Shown one piece after another: positions 10,081 through 22,289 of a stretch of 64,000 bases of DNA. Under the pieces are notes generated by a model. The model saw only the letters and a list, made by a program, of their open reading frames with translations, was not told where the DNA came from and made no database searches. Every line of letters starts with the position of its first letter. Positions within the stretch are counted from its first letter, which is position 1. A program made the translations under genes and the position numbers. The DNA lies in NCBI RefSeq assembly GCF_904849725.1, contig NC_058523.1:202085689-202149688 (forward strand). Reading direction: 5' to 3'. The DNA is from Hordeum vulgare subsp. vulgare (taxonomy: Eukaryota; Streptophyta; Magnoliopsida; Poales; Poaceae).

Positions 10081-10292
10081 GTGGACATTCGCGTGGGCGA
10101 GTTGATGTTCAGTGCACGGTAACGCACACTGGAAAAAGAAGTGCGTGATGCAGTTCTATTGGGCGTGGAGTGGTTTTTAGCGCACACACGATTTTCATGC
10201 ATCTGCTGGAGCTGCCGATTCGACCGCGCGCGCTAAAAAGCCGTTTTTTCATATGCGCGACTTATTTAGCGCCTCTACTGGAGATGCTCTTA

Positions 10293-10828
10293 GTAGTTAA
10301 TTTACTCCTACTATGGCCATCCTTAGAAACACACAACTATTACATCTATATATAGCAATCCCACATGCATGAGGCTTTGAGCAAAGAACTATTGATGACC
10401 TTATCATGACCATCAACAATGGCTACTTTCCCAATAAATTGATGAAGATATTAAGAATCAACCATTAGCTGTGTGCCGATAATTGTTTGTTTTCTGTCTA
10501 GCAAAAAACAAACCTAGGATTGATGCTATGTGTATCTCTCTTAGGTGGATCATTCTTTTAATATGGGACCACATATTTTCCATAGTGATTTCATTGGCTT
10601 AAAACACCATGACTTCAATTTATGGCAGATACTGCATGAGTGCTACATCTAGTGAGATGCATTTAGCATTATCTATGGTCTAGGTTGCAGAAGGTGGTTT
10701 GTAAAATATTTTCAACAAAATGGGCATGTGTTTGAACTTATGGTGAGTACTTTAATAGAGTGTACTTAGCAATGAGGTGCTGGAGGTAGGGGAATGCGAC
10801 GTGGAGAAGGGGAAAATGCAGGCAGTAA
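10293..10828. other. Unassigned spacer, with MITE-like remnant at its left edge
   Basis: 10293-10335 continues the AT-rich MITE-like sequence interrupted by Harbinger element 1. I see no ORF of note, no terminal repeats and no recognisable element in the rest up to the TAA at 10826. It may be the oldest background DNA in the window. Confidence 0.4.
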
Positions 10829-12675
10829 GAGCATCTCTAGCACACCCCGTATAAAGCCGACCTGCAAAACTCGTTTATAGTTCATGGGAAAACGGTTTCG
10901 TGGGCCGGCGCGGGCACGGACAAAGGCATACCCCACAAAACGGACCCGTAAAAATATATATACGCAGACGATGCTCTTTTACGGGTCTGCTCGGGCGCCG
11001 CCGTGTCGACCTGCAAACCGAAAACCCCCAATAAGCGAATTTGGCAGCAATTCCGACAAATGAGTTCAAATTCAAACAATAAAACATAGTTTTAAAAGAC
11101 AAATGCAAAAGGACTTCATGCATCTTGGTCGCTCTTCACTCCGCATCATCGAGGTCATCGCCGCCCCCGAATCCATCGCCTCCCCCGAATACATCGCCGA
11201 CACTTGTTCCAACTCTGGCACCGAAATCATTGGCGATCTTGGTTCCGATTCCCGATGAGAAAACATTGCTGCCAGTGTAACACGCAAGCATCCTCCTCTT
11301 CAAGATGTCTCTCATTGCTTTGTACCATTGTTGGGCAATTTTTTCCTACAATATTAAAACAAAGTCAAATGATGCAAATGGTGTGCAGAACTTGGGACAT
11401 GAAAACGAACTCACATAGTTGGATTCCATGGTTCCACTTGGAGGTGCATTGCAAACTTGTTTCAAGCAAGCTGCCCAACGGCTACAAATCGGCTTGATCA
11501 CGTCCCAATGACCTTGGAGTGACCGAAAGGTCTGTGCTGTCCTATTGGGATACTTGGCCATGAATTGGAAGTATTGACCTTCAATTCTTTGCCAATACCT
11601 CTTGACGGTTTGAGACACACCCATGCAAGCATCCATAGACACTATACTCCAAGCCTTGATCAAGATTTGATCTTCCAAGATGGCGTAGTTCTCCGATCTC
11701 ATGCTTTTTTTGCTTGCGCTTGCTGATACGCCCCCTCATCTACCTCCTCCACTTCATATTAACCACCATGGTCATCCATGCCGCCCTCCAATTCATTGTA
11801 CTCAAAACCAGTGATCGGGGCTTGATCGATGTTGACGGTGTTGGTGTCCAACAAGTTCACGAACTCGGCAACGACATTGTTCGAACCACCGCTACATTGA
11901 GTGACAGAGTCACGAGATACCACGATGGCGAAAAGCGAAGCAAGAACAAGCTAGGGAAGATGCATACCTTCCGGCCATTTCATGGAACACCTCGCCTGCA
12001 GTGGAAGCAACACCCTCCGAAGGCATCGTCGGGAAACATCTCGCTGGGGCGGAGGGAGTGGACGAAGTCGTCGGTCTTTTCGTAGGAACCTTCTTCCACT
12101 TCACGCCCGAAACCTTGGTCATCTTCTCCGCCACCGGCCGGTCAGATCGCGCAGCACCGGCGGCGCCCGACGCGCATGCCTTTCCTTCGAGGCCATCTGG
12201 ATTGCCGCCCTACACGATAACGTTGCCCTACCTCTTGCGGGCAGGCGTGTTGATGCCTTGGGCGACGGCAGGGGCGACATGGCCTGCGACGAGATCCACC
12301 AGAGGGGATTGCGTGTGCGCGACGTCCATGTTGACGTGGGACGACCGGGAGGCTTCCATGGTAGTGAAGAATGGAGGGGAAGATGGTCCGGAGCGCACGG
12401 TGGTGGGGCAATGGCTGCTGAGGAGGGGGAGCGGGGAACAGTCGCGTGGAAATTTCCCTCGCGCCAAATCTCGTTGCGTATAGGGGGCGAGCTCGGGTGT
12501 GCCTCCCACACCGTGAATCTGAAGGTTGAGGGCAATTTTTTGCCGCGCCGTGAAAAATGTTTTATGGGTCGGGCGCGTTTGCAGGGTCTGGTCGGGCTAC
12601 ATTTCCCGCGCCGACTCGTATTTTGGCAGTTATTTTGCGGGTCGGGGCATTATACGGGGTATGCTAGAGATGCTC
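10829..12675. mobile_element. PIF/Harbinger-like element 2
   Basis: The left end GAGCATCTCTAGCACACCCC and the reverse complement of the right end, GAGCATCTCTAGCATACCCC, are near-identical inverted repeats extending through CGTATAA. TAA flanks both sides (10826-10828 and 12676-12678). The interior carries a degraded Myb/SANT-like ORF1 on the minus strand and no DDE transposase, so it is non-autonomous. Confidence 0.88.
11130..12359 (-). pseudogene. PIF/Harbinger ORF1 (Myb/SANT-like DNA-binding protein), degraded
   Basis: The best start is the ATG at 12359, opening MEASRSSHVNMDVAHTQSPL. The product crosses a stop near 12228 and frame changes. It resumes in MTKVSGVKWKKVPTKRP (about 12120) and then in a 118-residue frame at 11346-11702 with ENYAILEDQILIKAW, WQRIEGQYF and SLQGHWDVIKPICSRW. 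That block is the trihelix/SANT-like domain of ORF1 proteins that accompany PIF/Harbinger transposases and help them bind their ends. A likely intron or deletion lies near 11710-11900, and the C-terminal part (11130-11345) is unclear. The stops make it non-functional. Its presence confirms the superfamily call for the surrounding element. Confidence 0.72.
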
Positions 12676-12678
12676 TAA

Positions 12679-12813
12679 GAGCATCTACAGCCAGACCCCT
12701 CAAATCCGGCCCCTCAAACGTCTGTGGACGCGCCCCGTGACGGGTTATACATAAGGGGTAGGCCTACGGACCCGTTTGCATAGGGCCCACCTAAGTACCC
12801 GTAAGGACATCCG
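12679..12813. mobile_element. TIR element 3, left fragment, interrupted by Gypsy element IV
   Basis: GAGCATCTACAGCCAGACCCCTCAAATCC resembles the ends of the 940-2172 transposon (GAGCATCTACA, TCAAACG). It starts directly after the TAA that also serves element 2, so element 2 inserted next to this terminus. At 12814 it is cut by the LTR of element IV. Its other end should lie beyond the window. Confidence 0.6.
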
Positions 12814-13303
12814 TGTACTACAAGTCATCTTGACAGTCTCAACCTCATTCGGTCATTGTGTTCTCACTCAGTCATGTGAGGTCACTTGGTCTGCTTTGCG
12901 ACAGTCGGCGCTCCCAGCAATCGGTCCAGGCAGGGACTGTGAAGGGACTGCAATGCCCAAAGACTTAAACACATGTGTGAAGGCCCATGAAGACCAGCGT
13001 TACCATTAATGCTGGGGATTAAGGCTGCCGTTACTGTAACTTTCCTCTTTATTATCATTCATTGCCTTATAATGATGCTCGACCGGTCGTGGCAGCCACT
13101 CCCGGGCACCGGCTCAAGGTTCAGCACTTGTAATCTTTTACACCCCCATAAGCAAACATCAGCCTCCGGGCTCGAGACTTAGGGTTATTACCACCTCCGA
13201 ATGGGGCGTGAGCTCGTAAATCCTAGTGCATCCACTGCGCCTAGCTAGACTTCGCCCCTTAGTTCGTACCCCTGGTACTATTGTCAGGATCATTCCCACG
13301 ACA
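12814..13303 (+). repeat. 5' LTR of element IV
   Basis: It starts TGTACTACAAG at 12814 and ends CCCACGACA at 13303, two bases before the primer site. A TATA-like CCTTATAATG lies near 13065. The right boundary is firm because of the primer site. The left boundary is inferred from the change from TIR-element sequence and the TG start, because no second LTR copy is visible. Confidence 0.65.
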
Positions 13304-13305
13304 GT

Positions 13306-13322
13306 TGGCGCCCATCGTGGGG
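13306..13322 (+). promoter_or_regulatory. Primer-binding site of element IV
   Basis: TGGCGCCCATCGTGGGG directly follows the LTR and begins with the TGG complementary to a tRNA CCA end. I did not determine the tRNA species. Confidence 0.75.
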
Positions 13323-13375
13323 CTGCGCTTCTAGCAAATTCAGCGCAGTTGGAGATTTTCCACACTTTTGCCATC

Positions 13376-15458
13376 ATGATGACACTGGGCAGAGAGATCC
13401 TCTTCGGTTCCCTCAGCTTCATCGTCGACGATTCGGCGTGGCTGCAGGATGCGCCATTGGACACCGACACCCTCCCTGCCTGGGATTCGTCACACTTCAG
13501 CGCGATGGTGCACGGAGTCCTGATCCGGCAGCCATCGGTGCCATATCGCTCGGCATCGCCATGACTCAATGTCGTCCACCGCAAGAGCTCTCGTCGTTCG
13601 CGGATGCAGCGATGGATCAAGCATGCTATGGCCAACCAGGCCATCTCCGGACAGGTGGCCATGCTCAGTTCTCATGAACCCACCGACAGCATCTTCCTTT
13701 CGTCGAGCGAGGAGTCAATCGGCGACTCCGATTGCAGCTGAGATTCTGATGGCCGACACCAATAGGGGAAACAACCCTGACTATGCCTCCGTGAACTCTC
13801 TTGGGCGCGACGACAGGGAGCGTCGCCACGGTGACGGCCACCACCATATTCCATAGCCGCTCACCGAGCAGCAACGTGAAGACCTACGTCAGAGGAGAGA
13901 CCAAGTCCTTCACACCCCCATCACCGGGAATACCCCGGAGGAGATCGCGTTGGAAAACGCGCGATTGGCCAACTTGGCCGAGCATGAGCGCCTTGAGCGG
14001 CTCCAGTGCTCACTCGACGCTCGGGCCGCTAGAGACCAGCCGAGCTGCAGTCGTAGGCAATTGTTTCCGGACGACCTCCCGTGGCACATCGAAGTGATGC
14101 GGACGCCTCTGCTAAACCTGGCCGCTGCCAATTGGATCGCTAATTCCATTCAGCGGAGTAATAGCGCGGCCGGAGAATGCATTCGGCAGGTTCAAGCTCT
14201 GCTGAAGACGACCCTTCAACAAAACTCTGTAGTGTCGCAGTCGCAGCACCGCATTATAGCAAGTTCATCCAGGCGGACACCGTGTAGTCGGCCCATAGCC
14301 CGCACGTGCACAGGCGATGCCTAGGTCTCCTCCTCTTCTAGAGGCTCGCGGGGAGACTAGAGGCAAGGCCATTGAGATCGAAGAAGGTCACCTCCTCAGG
14401 GGAGTGGCTCACTCGGTAGTCGTCCTCACGACCGCATGCCAAGCCCCAATCGGCAACGGGGCCACGAGGGTGGCGACTACCGGGCCCCCGAGTTGAATGC
14501 TCGGTCCATCATCATGTAGCAGGTGATCGATTGATTGCGAGCAGGCCCGGGAGTGTCGGGCCTCAAGTGCTTCACCCGACACATTCGAGAAGTCGAAATC
14601 CCCTCCAACTACCGGTTGGACACGGGGATCGGCAAGTTCAATGGCGAGTCAAAGCAAGAGACCTGGCTGGAAGACTACCGAGTGGCCGTCCAGATCGGCG
14701 GCGGCGATGACTACGTCGCAATGAAGTACCTGCCCCTCATGCTGGAGGGGTCTGCAAGAGAGTGGCTCAACAACTACCCTCCAGCAGCATCCACAGCTGG
14801 GGCGACCTCGCCCGAGTGTTCATCAAGACATTCGAGGGCACATACAAACACCCGGGCGGACTGACGGAGCTTCAACACTGCGTCCAGAAGTCCAACGAGA
14901 CTCTCCGAAAGTACATTTAGCAGTGGACCACTCTCCACAACACCGTTGAGAACGTCAGCGAGCATCAGGTCATGTGCGCTTTCAAAGCAGGCACTCGGTA
15001 TCTAGAGATAATCCTCAAGTTCGACCGATCGGGAGACTTATCTCTCGGTAGGGCTATGGAGATCTCCAATAGGTACGCGAATGGCGAGGAAGAAGACCGC
15101 CTCCGCAGTTGCAAAAGCCGAGCCAATGAAGCCCCTCAGTCGAGAAACGCTGGCAAAAAGCAAAAGCGAAAAGGCGAACCAACGGGTAAAGCCGAAGTAG
15201 CTACTGTCCCAGGAGAGGGCCAAGGAAAATCCAAGAAGAAAAATGATTGGGCTGGCAAGAAGAAAGCCGAGTCGAAGAGTACTCTACTGGACTAGCCGTG
15301 TCCGAACCATTCTCGCAAAGACGAGGAAGGGGAGACTATCCCCGCAAAGCACACGGCTCGCGACTGCCGTCTGCTCCAGAAGGAGATGGACAGAGAGACC
15401 TCCAAGGACAAGGAGGATGAGGACGGCCCTGCGGGTACCTCCGGGTATCCTAGCATTT
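13376..15458 (+). pseudogene. gag: Gag of element IV, broken
   Basis: A plausible start is the ATG pair at 13376/13379 (MMTLGREILFG). A charged region near 13930-14030 (ALENARLANLAEHERLERLQ, read across frames) looks like a coiled coil. The capsid-like domain is clear from about 14580: KFNGESKQETWLEDYRV, YLPLMLEGSAREWLNNYPP, then after a frame change LQHCVQKSNETLRKYI, a TAG near 14918, and VENVSEHQVMCAFKAGTRYL. A basic Lys-rich tail follows, with a TAG at about 15293. A degenerate zinc-finger region (CPNHS...KHTARDC) then ends in a TAG near 15459. Gag normally forms the virus-like particle. This copy cannot give full-length protein. Confidence 0.82.
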
Positions 15459-15469
15459 AGGCAACCCTC

Positions 15470-16165
15470 ATGATCTTCGTCGACGTGGAGAGCAAGAGCC
15501 GATTGAAAGTCATCAATCGGGAGGTGAATATGGCAGCTCCCGATGTCACAAAGTACCTCGACTGGCCAAAAATGCGTGTCATCTTTGATCAGTCGGACCA
15601 CCCTGCCAGCATAGCCATCCCCGGGAGGCAGACACTGGTGGTCGACCCTGTAGTCAATGGGTTCCGACTGCGAAAAGTCCTTATGGACGGAGGCAGCGGC
15701 CTCAACATCATCTATGTAGACACTCTCAAGGCCATGGACACCCCGTTGTTCCGGCTGAGCAAGAGCACCATGCATTTCCACGGGGTCATCCCCGGGAAGA
15801 AAGCCGAGTCACTCAGTGAGATCAGTCTGAGCGTGGCATTCGACAACGAGAAAAATTTCCGCAAGGAGAGGTTGACCTTCAAGGTGGTCGACTTTCGCAG
15901 CGCCTATTACGCCATCCTAGGTAGGCCCACCTACGCACGTTTCATGGCACTCCCATGTTACGTGTATCTTAAACTGAAGATGCCAGGTCCGAAGGGCGTG
16001 ACCACGGTGACCGGCGATCGGAAGGTTGCCGAAGAGTGCCTCCAGCAAGGCTCTAAGATTGCCAACGAGCAGGTCCTTGCAGCCGAGCTGGATGGGTACA
16101 AGAAGGCAGTGGATACCGCAGATCTGCTCAAGTCAAAGCGGCCAGCTATTGAATCCACTTTTTAG
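15470..16165 (+). pseudogene. Retroviral-type aspartic protease region of element IV
   Basis: This 231-residue open frame is in frame with gag after the stop at about 15459. The active-site loop is VLMDGGSGLNIIY (about 15680-15717), the Asp-Gly-Gly form typical of Tat-type Gypsy proteases. The flap and C-terminal elements appear as FKVVDFRSAYYAILGRPTY. Proteases of this kind cut the Gag-Pol polyprotein. The frame ends at TAG 16163-16165, where related elements read through into RT. Taken alone the domain looks complete, but without upstream initiation it is not expected to be made. Confidence 0.8.
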
Positions 16166-16406
16166 TCGGTTGGCAAGACGTAGCAGGTCCAGATCCACCC
16201 AACTGATCGGAGGGCCTCTGCGACGAACATCTCCACCTCACTCGGCGACAAAAAGGAAGCCGAGCTCATCCAGTTCCTCCATGAGAACTGGGACATCTTC
16301 GCATGGAAGCCTTTTGACATACTGGGGATCCCCAGGGAGCTGGCTGAGCATCACCTCTGAGTGGATCCAAAGATAAAGCCCGTCAAGGAGCACATGCGCT
16401 GCTCCT
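16166..16406 (+). pseudogene. Protease-RT linker and RT N-terminus of element IV, cut by element III
   Basis: In the same frame as the protease the sequence reads QVQIHPTDRRAS, then KKEAELIQFLHENWDIFAWK and FDILGIPRELAEHHL. This is the conserved stretch before the RT fingers of Gypsy elements. Stops lie near 16181 and 16358. At 16407 the frame is interrupted by element III, and it resumes after the duplicated CTCCT at 31118. Confidence 0.8.
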
Positions 16407-17068
16407 TGATGTCTACTACGCAACCTTCTCCTTGTAGACGTTGTTGGGCCTCCAAGTGCAGAGGTTTGTAGGACAGTAGCAATTTTCCCTCAAGTGGGTG
16501 ACCTAAGGTTTATCAATCCACGGGAGGCGTAGGATGAAGATGGTCTCTCTCAAGCAACCCTGCAACCAAATAACAAAGAGTCTCTTGTGTCCCCAACACA
16601 CCCAATACAATGGTAAGTTGTATAGGTGCACTAGTTCGGCGAAGAGATGGTGATACAAGTGCAATATGGATGGTAGATATAGGTTTTTGTAATCTGAAAA
16701 TATAAAAACAGCAAGGTAATTAATAATAAAAGTGAGCACGAACGGTATTGCAATGCGTGGAAACAAGGCCTAGGGTTCATACTTTCACTAGTGAAGTTCT
16801 CTCAACAATGATAACGTAATTGGATCATATAACTAGCCCTCAACATGCAACAAAGAGTCACTCCAAAATAACTAATAGCGGAGAACAAACGAAGAGATTA
16901 TTGTCGGGTACGAAATCACCACAAAGTTATTCTTTCTGATCGATCTATTCAAGATTCTGTAGTAAAATAACACGAAGCTATTCTTTTCGTTCAATCTATC
17001 CTAGAGTTCGTACTAGAATAACACCTTAAGAAACATATCAACCAAGACCCTAATGTCACCTAGATACT

Positions 17069-18702
17069 TGCTACTGCAACAAAAGACCTTCCAATGGCGC
17101 CAGAAACACATGCTGATGGGAGACTATTCTTGTCTTGATTCTTCTGAGCAACGACACCTGGAATCCTTCTGCTACGGCTACGCCTTAAGGGTCTTCCTAG
17201 GCAAATATGCAAAGGATGTCCCCGCGGCCTTGGAGTCTTTCGTTGGTGTTCCCTCGAAGGGGAAAGGGTGATGTAGCGCAGCGGTGGTAAGTATTTCCCT
17301 CAGTTTTGAGAACCAAGGTAGCGATCCAGTGAAGGAGTATCACAAGTGCGTGCACAAACACAAAAAGCTTGCTCCCAACGCTATGAAGGGGTTGTCAATC
17401 CCTTATAGATTGTTTGCCAAGTGAGAACTGAAAGCAACAAAGTAACAAAGCAAAGTGGAAACGATAGGTGTGAATAGACCCGGGGGCCGTAGTGTTTACT
17501 AGTGGCTTCTCTCATGAAAGCAAGTAGACGGTGGGTGAACAAATTACTGTCGAGCAATTGATAGAACCGCGCAAAGTCGTGACGTCATCTATGGCAATGT
17601 TTATATCTATAGGCATTACGTCCAAAATAAGTAGACCGATACTTTCTGCATCTACTAGTATTACTCCACACATCGACCGCTATCCAGCATGCATCTAGTG
17701 TATTAAGTCCAAAAGAACAGAGTAACGCCTTAAGCAAGACGACATGATGTAGATGGACAATCTCATATCTACGACAAAGCCCACCTTGTTACCCTTGATG
17801 GCAACTACACGATGCGTGCCTTGCTGCCCCTACTGTCACTGGGAAAGGTCACCACACGGTAAGAACCCAAAACCAAGCACTTCTCCCATTGCAAGAATCA
17901 TAGATCTAGTTGGCCAAACAAAACACAAGACTCGGAGAGACTTACAAGGATATGAAATCATGCATATAAGAAATAATCAAAGACTCAAATATATATCTAG
18001 ATAATCTGATCACAAATCCACAATTCATCGGATCTCAACAAACACACCGCCAAAGAGGATTACATCAGATAGATCTCCATGAAGATCATGGAGAACTTTG
18101 TATTGAAGATCCAACAGAGAGAAGAAGCCATCTAGCTACTAACTATGGACCCGTAGGTCTGAAGTGAACTACTCACGAGTCATTGGAGGGGCGATGATGT
18201 TGATGTAGAAGCCCTCCAACTCCAAAGTCCCCTCTGGCAGGGCACCGGGAAGGGTCTCCAGATGAGATCTCGCGGAAACGGAAGCTTGCGGCGGCAGAAA
18301 AGTGTTTTCGTGGATTCCCTGATTTTTTTTCTGTATTTTAGGGAATATATAGGCGAAGGAGCTAGGTTAGGAGGCGCCAGGGAGGCCACAAGCCTGCGAG
18401 CCGCCGCCCCCTGGTGGCGGCTACAGGGCTTGTGGGCTCCCTGTAGCACTCTTGGCTTGGCCCACAAGCCCCTCATATTCTTCCGTTCGGGAAAAATTTA
18501 TTTCGGGGATTTTATTCCGTTTGGAGTCCGTTCCAAAATCAAATCTGAAAAGAGCCAAAAACACAGAAAACACGAACTGGCACTTGGCACTGAATTAATA
18601 AGTTAGTCCCAAAAAAGATATAAAAGGTACATAAAACATCCAAAGATGACAAGATAACAACATGAAACCATCAAAAATTATAGATACATTTGAGACGTAT
18701 TA
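17069..18702 (-). repeat. 3' LTR of element II
   Basis: It starts TGCTACTGC and ends GAGACGTATTA, where TCA would be expected, so one terminal base has mutated. It is 1634 bp, against 1650 bp for the partner. Confidence 0.92.
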
Positions 18703-21332
18703 AGCATCCCCAAGCTTAACTCCTGCTCGTCCTCGAGTAGGGAAGTGATAAAGAATGAATTTTTGATGCTTTCATGCTACCTAGAATAGATGTCCTTTGT
18801 AACTCCTCTTATGTGACGTGAATGTTCATATCCATTAGATTCAAAACAATAGTTTGCTATTGACGTGGAAACAATAATACTTCAAGCAAACTAGCAAGGT
18901 AATCATGAACTTTCAAAATAACAAGGCCAAAAGAAAGTTATCCCTACAAAAGCATATAGTCTGGCTATGCTCTATCATCATTGCACAACGAATTTAAATC
19001 ATGCACAACCCCGGTATTGGCCAAGTAATTGTTTTCACACCTTTACTTTCTCAAACCTTTTCAACTCTCACGCAATACATGAGCGTGAGCCATGGTTTTA
19101 GCACTATAAGTGGTGTGGAGTGTGGTGGAGGTTGCAAGAAAAACAAGGAGAAGATTGTCACATTAACTAGGCATATCAATGAGCCGTGGAGATGCTCATG
19201 AATAGATATCAATGTGAATGAGTAGGGATTGCCATACAAATGATGCACTAGAGCTAAGAGTATGTGAAAGGTCTTAAAGAAAACTAGTGGGTGTGCATCC
19301 AACTTGCTTGCTCACGAAGACCTAAGGCAATTTTGAGGAAGCCTATCATTGGAATATACAAGCCAAGTTATATAATGAAAAATTTCCCACTAGCTATATG
19401 GTGGTGACAAAACGAGAGACTCTCAATCATGAAGATCATGGTGCTTAATATGCACAAGTGTGGAAAGGTGGTAGCATTGTCCCTTCTCTCTTTTTCTCTC
19501 ATCATTTTTCTTTATGTGGGCTCTTTGGCCTCTTTTATTTATTTATTTATTTATTTTGGTGGGCATATTTGGCCTCTTTTATTTCCTCACATGGGACAAT
19601 GCTCCATCAATAATGATCATCACACTTTTAACTCAAAACTTAGAGCAACGATGACTCTATATGGAATGCCTCCGGTAGTGTACCGTGACAATGATCTAGC
19701 ATGGCATCGACATTAATGGAAACATCATGCTAGCTATCGTACGATCATGCAATGGCAATGTAGAAGTGGTGGCACATGTCATCGTGGTAGTTGCATGACA
19801 ATATATCTCGGAATGACTTTGAAAAAGCCATAGTAGGTAGGTATGGTGGCTGTTTTGAGGGAGGCTAATGGTGGGTTTTGTGCACCGGCGAAAGTTGCAT
19901 GGCACTAAGAAGCTAGTGATGGTGGAAGGTGAAAGTGCATCTAAACCATAGACTCAACATTAGTCATGAAGACCTCATATACTTGTTGCAAAAGTTTTAT
20001 TAGTAATCGAAACAAAGCATTCAACACATACTCCTAGGGGAAGGGTTGGTAGGTATAAACCATCGCGTGATCCCGACCGCCACACAAAGGATGACAATCA
20101 AAAGACTAATCATGCTCAGACTTCATCACATAGCGGTTCACCATACGTGCATGCTACGGGAATCACTAACTTCAACACAAGTATTTCTAGATCCACAACA
20201 CCTTACTAGCATAACTTCAATATTACCAAAACCACAACTCAAAACTAATTGAGATGAATCAAACTTCTCTAACTATTCAATGCACATGAAGGTGGAAGTT
20301 TTCGTATCCCTTTGGATAACTACCCCTTTTGAGACTACTTTCAAAGCATAGATCAACTACCAAGCCACGCACCACTGTGCTCTAAAAGATATAATCGAAG
20401 CACATAGAGCAAAGGTATCTAGCTCAAAAGATATAAGTGAAGGACATGTGAGCTGAATTGTCTACCAAAGGATATAAGTGAAGCTCGACAAAATCATGGC
20501 GAGTGCATGTCTCTCTCTGTAGGCGTGCAGCAAGGATGATTGTGACACAACAAAAATAAAAGAATCCTACGATACAAGACGCTCCAAGCAAAACACATAA
20601 CATGTGGTGCATAAAAATATAGGCCCAAGTAACGTTACCGATGGATTGAAGACAAGAAAGGGGATGCCTTCCCGGGGCATCCCCAAGCTTAGGCTTTTAC
20701 GACATCCTTGAATCTCTTGGGGTGCCTTGGGCATCCCCAAGCTTGAGCTCTTGCCACTCTTTATCTTTTTGTCCATAAGAACTTCACCCAAAACTTGAAA
20801 ACTTCACAACACGAAACTTAAACAGAAACTTGTGATAACATTAGTATAAGAAAGCAAACCACCACTTCCTTAGGTACTGTAGCAAACTTAAATTCTACTT
20901 ATGCTGATGTTGGGTTACTCTATTTTCAATCTTCCATGGCTAATACCCCCCGATACTATCCATAGTTTCATCAAAATAAGCAACCAACACAACAAAAACA
21001 GAATCTGTTAACAGCAGACTAGTCTGTAGAAATCTGTATACTTCGTATACTTCTTGTACTTCAAAAATTCTGAAAAATTACGGCTGTCTGAAGAATTTGC
21101 GTAGCAATCAGCATAAAAAAGAATCAACTCAAAAGCTCTTACAGAAAAAACTGAAAATTCTTTTCGTGAGCAGAAAGTTTCTGTCTTTTCCAGCATGACC
21201 AAACGATCATCCACAAGACTAATCATAACGGTTTTGCTTGGCACAAACACAAAAAGAAACACAAAAAACACAATCATAACAGAATTATGAAAGTGTGGAA
21301 AACACAAAATAGAAAGAAAAAGGATAGATTCG
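18703..21332 (-). other. Polypurine tract and non-coding 3' domain of element II
   Basis: AGCATCCCCAAGCTT at 18703 is the purine tract complement, and CTCGTCCTCGAG (18726-18737) follows. Hairpins GGGGATGCC/GGCATCCCC (20660-20684) and CTTGGGGTGCC/GGCATCCCCAAG (20716-20741) are kept exactly as in element I. No protein-like ORF is seen. The junction hairpin at 21333-21348 closes the domain. Confidence 0.65.
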
Positions 21333-21394
21333 TTGGGTTGCCTCCCAACAAGCGCTTTTGTTTAACGCCCTTAGTTAGGCAAAAGGTGATGGAA

Positions 21395-22077
21395 TCACGT
21401 ATAGTCATCTTTGGTGCTCAAACCATAAGTAGCGTGATCATTTATCATCTTAAGATCTTCATCTTTATTGGATGACTCACCACTAGCTTTAGGAACAAAA
21501 ACAGACTTGACGGTCTTTTTGAGAGTGAGATTTGGAGTATTCTGCACTGCGGCAAAAGCGGAACCCAAGTTGGTTATGACATCTTCTAGTTTGCCAATTC
21601 TAGAAGAATCATTAACTATAAGTTCCTTCTCCCTTAAAATTTGCAAAAAATTCCCACTTTGGATCCGTACTGAGTAATTTGATTGTGGATCTTTCTATCC
21701 AAACCCTCAATAAGTTCAACTATGGCCATTTTGTTTTCAATAGCGTCAAGCCTTTGCATCACGTGTTCGAAGGTTAAGGTAGTTCCATTAACCATGAGAA
21801 GGGGTGAGCCTACCAAATTCATGATAGCTCCATAGGAGTCAACAGTATGGCTCCCCAAAAAATTCCCGCCTACAATGGTATCAAGGATATACCTATTCCA
21901 AGGAGAAATTCCAACATAAAAACTGCGAAGAAGAACGGTAGTGGATTGCTTACGAGTAGATCTACTTTGAGCATTGCAAATCCTGTACCAAGCGCCCTTT
22001 AAAGTTTCTTCCTCATTCTGCCTGAAATTGAGAACTTCATTCTCAGGGGTATCGTTTGGAGTGGTGGGTCTAGCCAT
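21395..22077 (-). pseudogene. gag: Athila-type Gag fragment of element II, frameshifted
   Basis: The ATG at 22077 opens MARPTTPNDTPENEVLNF, followed by ETLKGAWYRICNAQSR, VLLRSFYVGISPWNRYILDT and GGNFLGSH. This is the Retrotrans_gag-type capsid pattern of Athila-lineage Gypsy elements. The first frame runs 147 residues to 21634. The homologous product continues in another frame (KELIVNDSSRIGKLEDVI) to 21395. The C-terminal capsid and nucleocapsid are absent. The start follows the primer site by about 185 bp. With one frameshift it is probably not functional, though a truncated 147-residue protein could still be translated. Confidence 0.75.
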
Positions 22078-22261
22078 TGATGGACTATCTCACACACAAA
22101 CGAGCAGGAAGAGAGAGTGAAACGGGCAAAAGAAAACGACAAAGGAGAAAGGAAAATGAAAACGGCAAATGTGAAGTGGGGGAGAGGAAAATGAGAGGCA
22201 ACTGGCAAAAAAGTAAATGCACGAGATCAGTTTGTGAGACCTACTTGGATAGATCTCTCCT

Positions 22262-22279
22262 TCCCCGGCAACGGCGCCA
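22262..22279 (-). promoter_or_regulatory. Primer-binding site, exact tRNA-Asp 3' end match (element II)
   Basis: The plus strand reads TCCCCGGCAACGGCGCCA, equal to the 3' end of plant tRNA-Asp including CCA. It is separated from the 5' LTR by 10 bp. Confidence 0.9.
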
Positions 22280-22289
22280 GAAATACTTC

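Larger units (their letters stand above)
2338..10289. mobile_element. PIF/Harbinger-like element 1, split by LTR element I
   Basis: The left end is GAGCATGTCCAACAGACCCGCG and the right end is the reverse complement of GAGCATCTCCAGTAG. TTA flanks both sides (2335-2337 and 10290-10292), the TWA target duplication expected of PIF/Harbinger. Without the nested LTR element it is about 0.95 kb. The terminal regions are rich in GCGC and TTTAGCGC motifs. It is far too short to encode a full transposase, so it is a deletion derivative. Confidence 0.8.

Noticed and set aside
10293..10828. Possible host gene between the two Harbinger elements
   Set aside because: No ORF with conserved motifs, no splice pattern and no recognisable promoter could be supported.
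11982..12740. 252-residue plus-strand ORF in Harbinger element 2
   Set aside because: It is antisense to the degraded ORF1, whose minus-strand motifs are recognisable, and it crosses the element's terminus.
12814..13303. TIR element 3 sequence extending beyond 12813 as part of a Harbinger element
   Set aside because: The sequence changes character at 12814 and leads into a primer site at 13306 with gag downstream, so it is the LTR of element IV.
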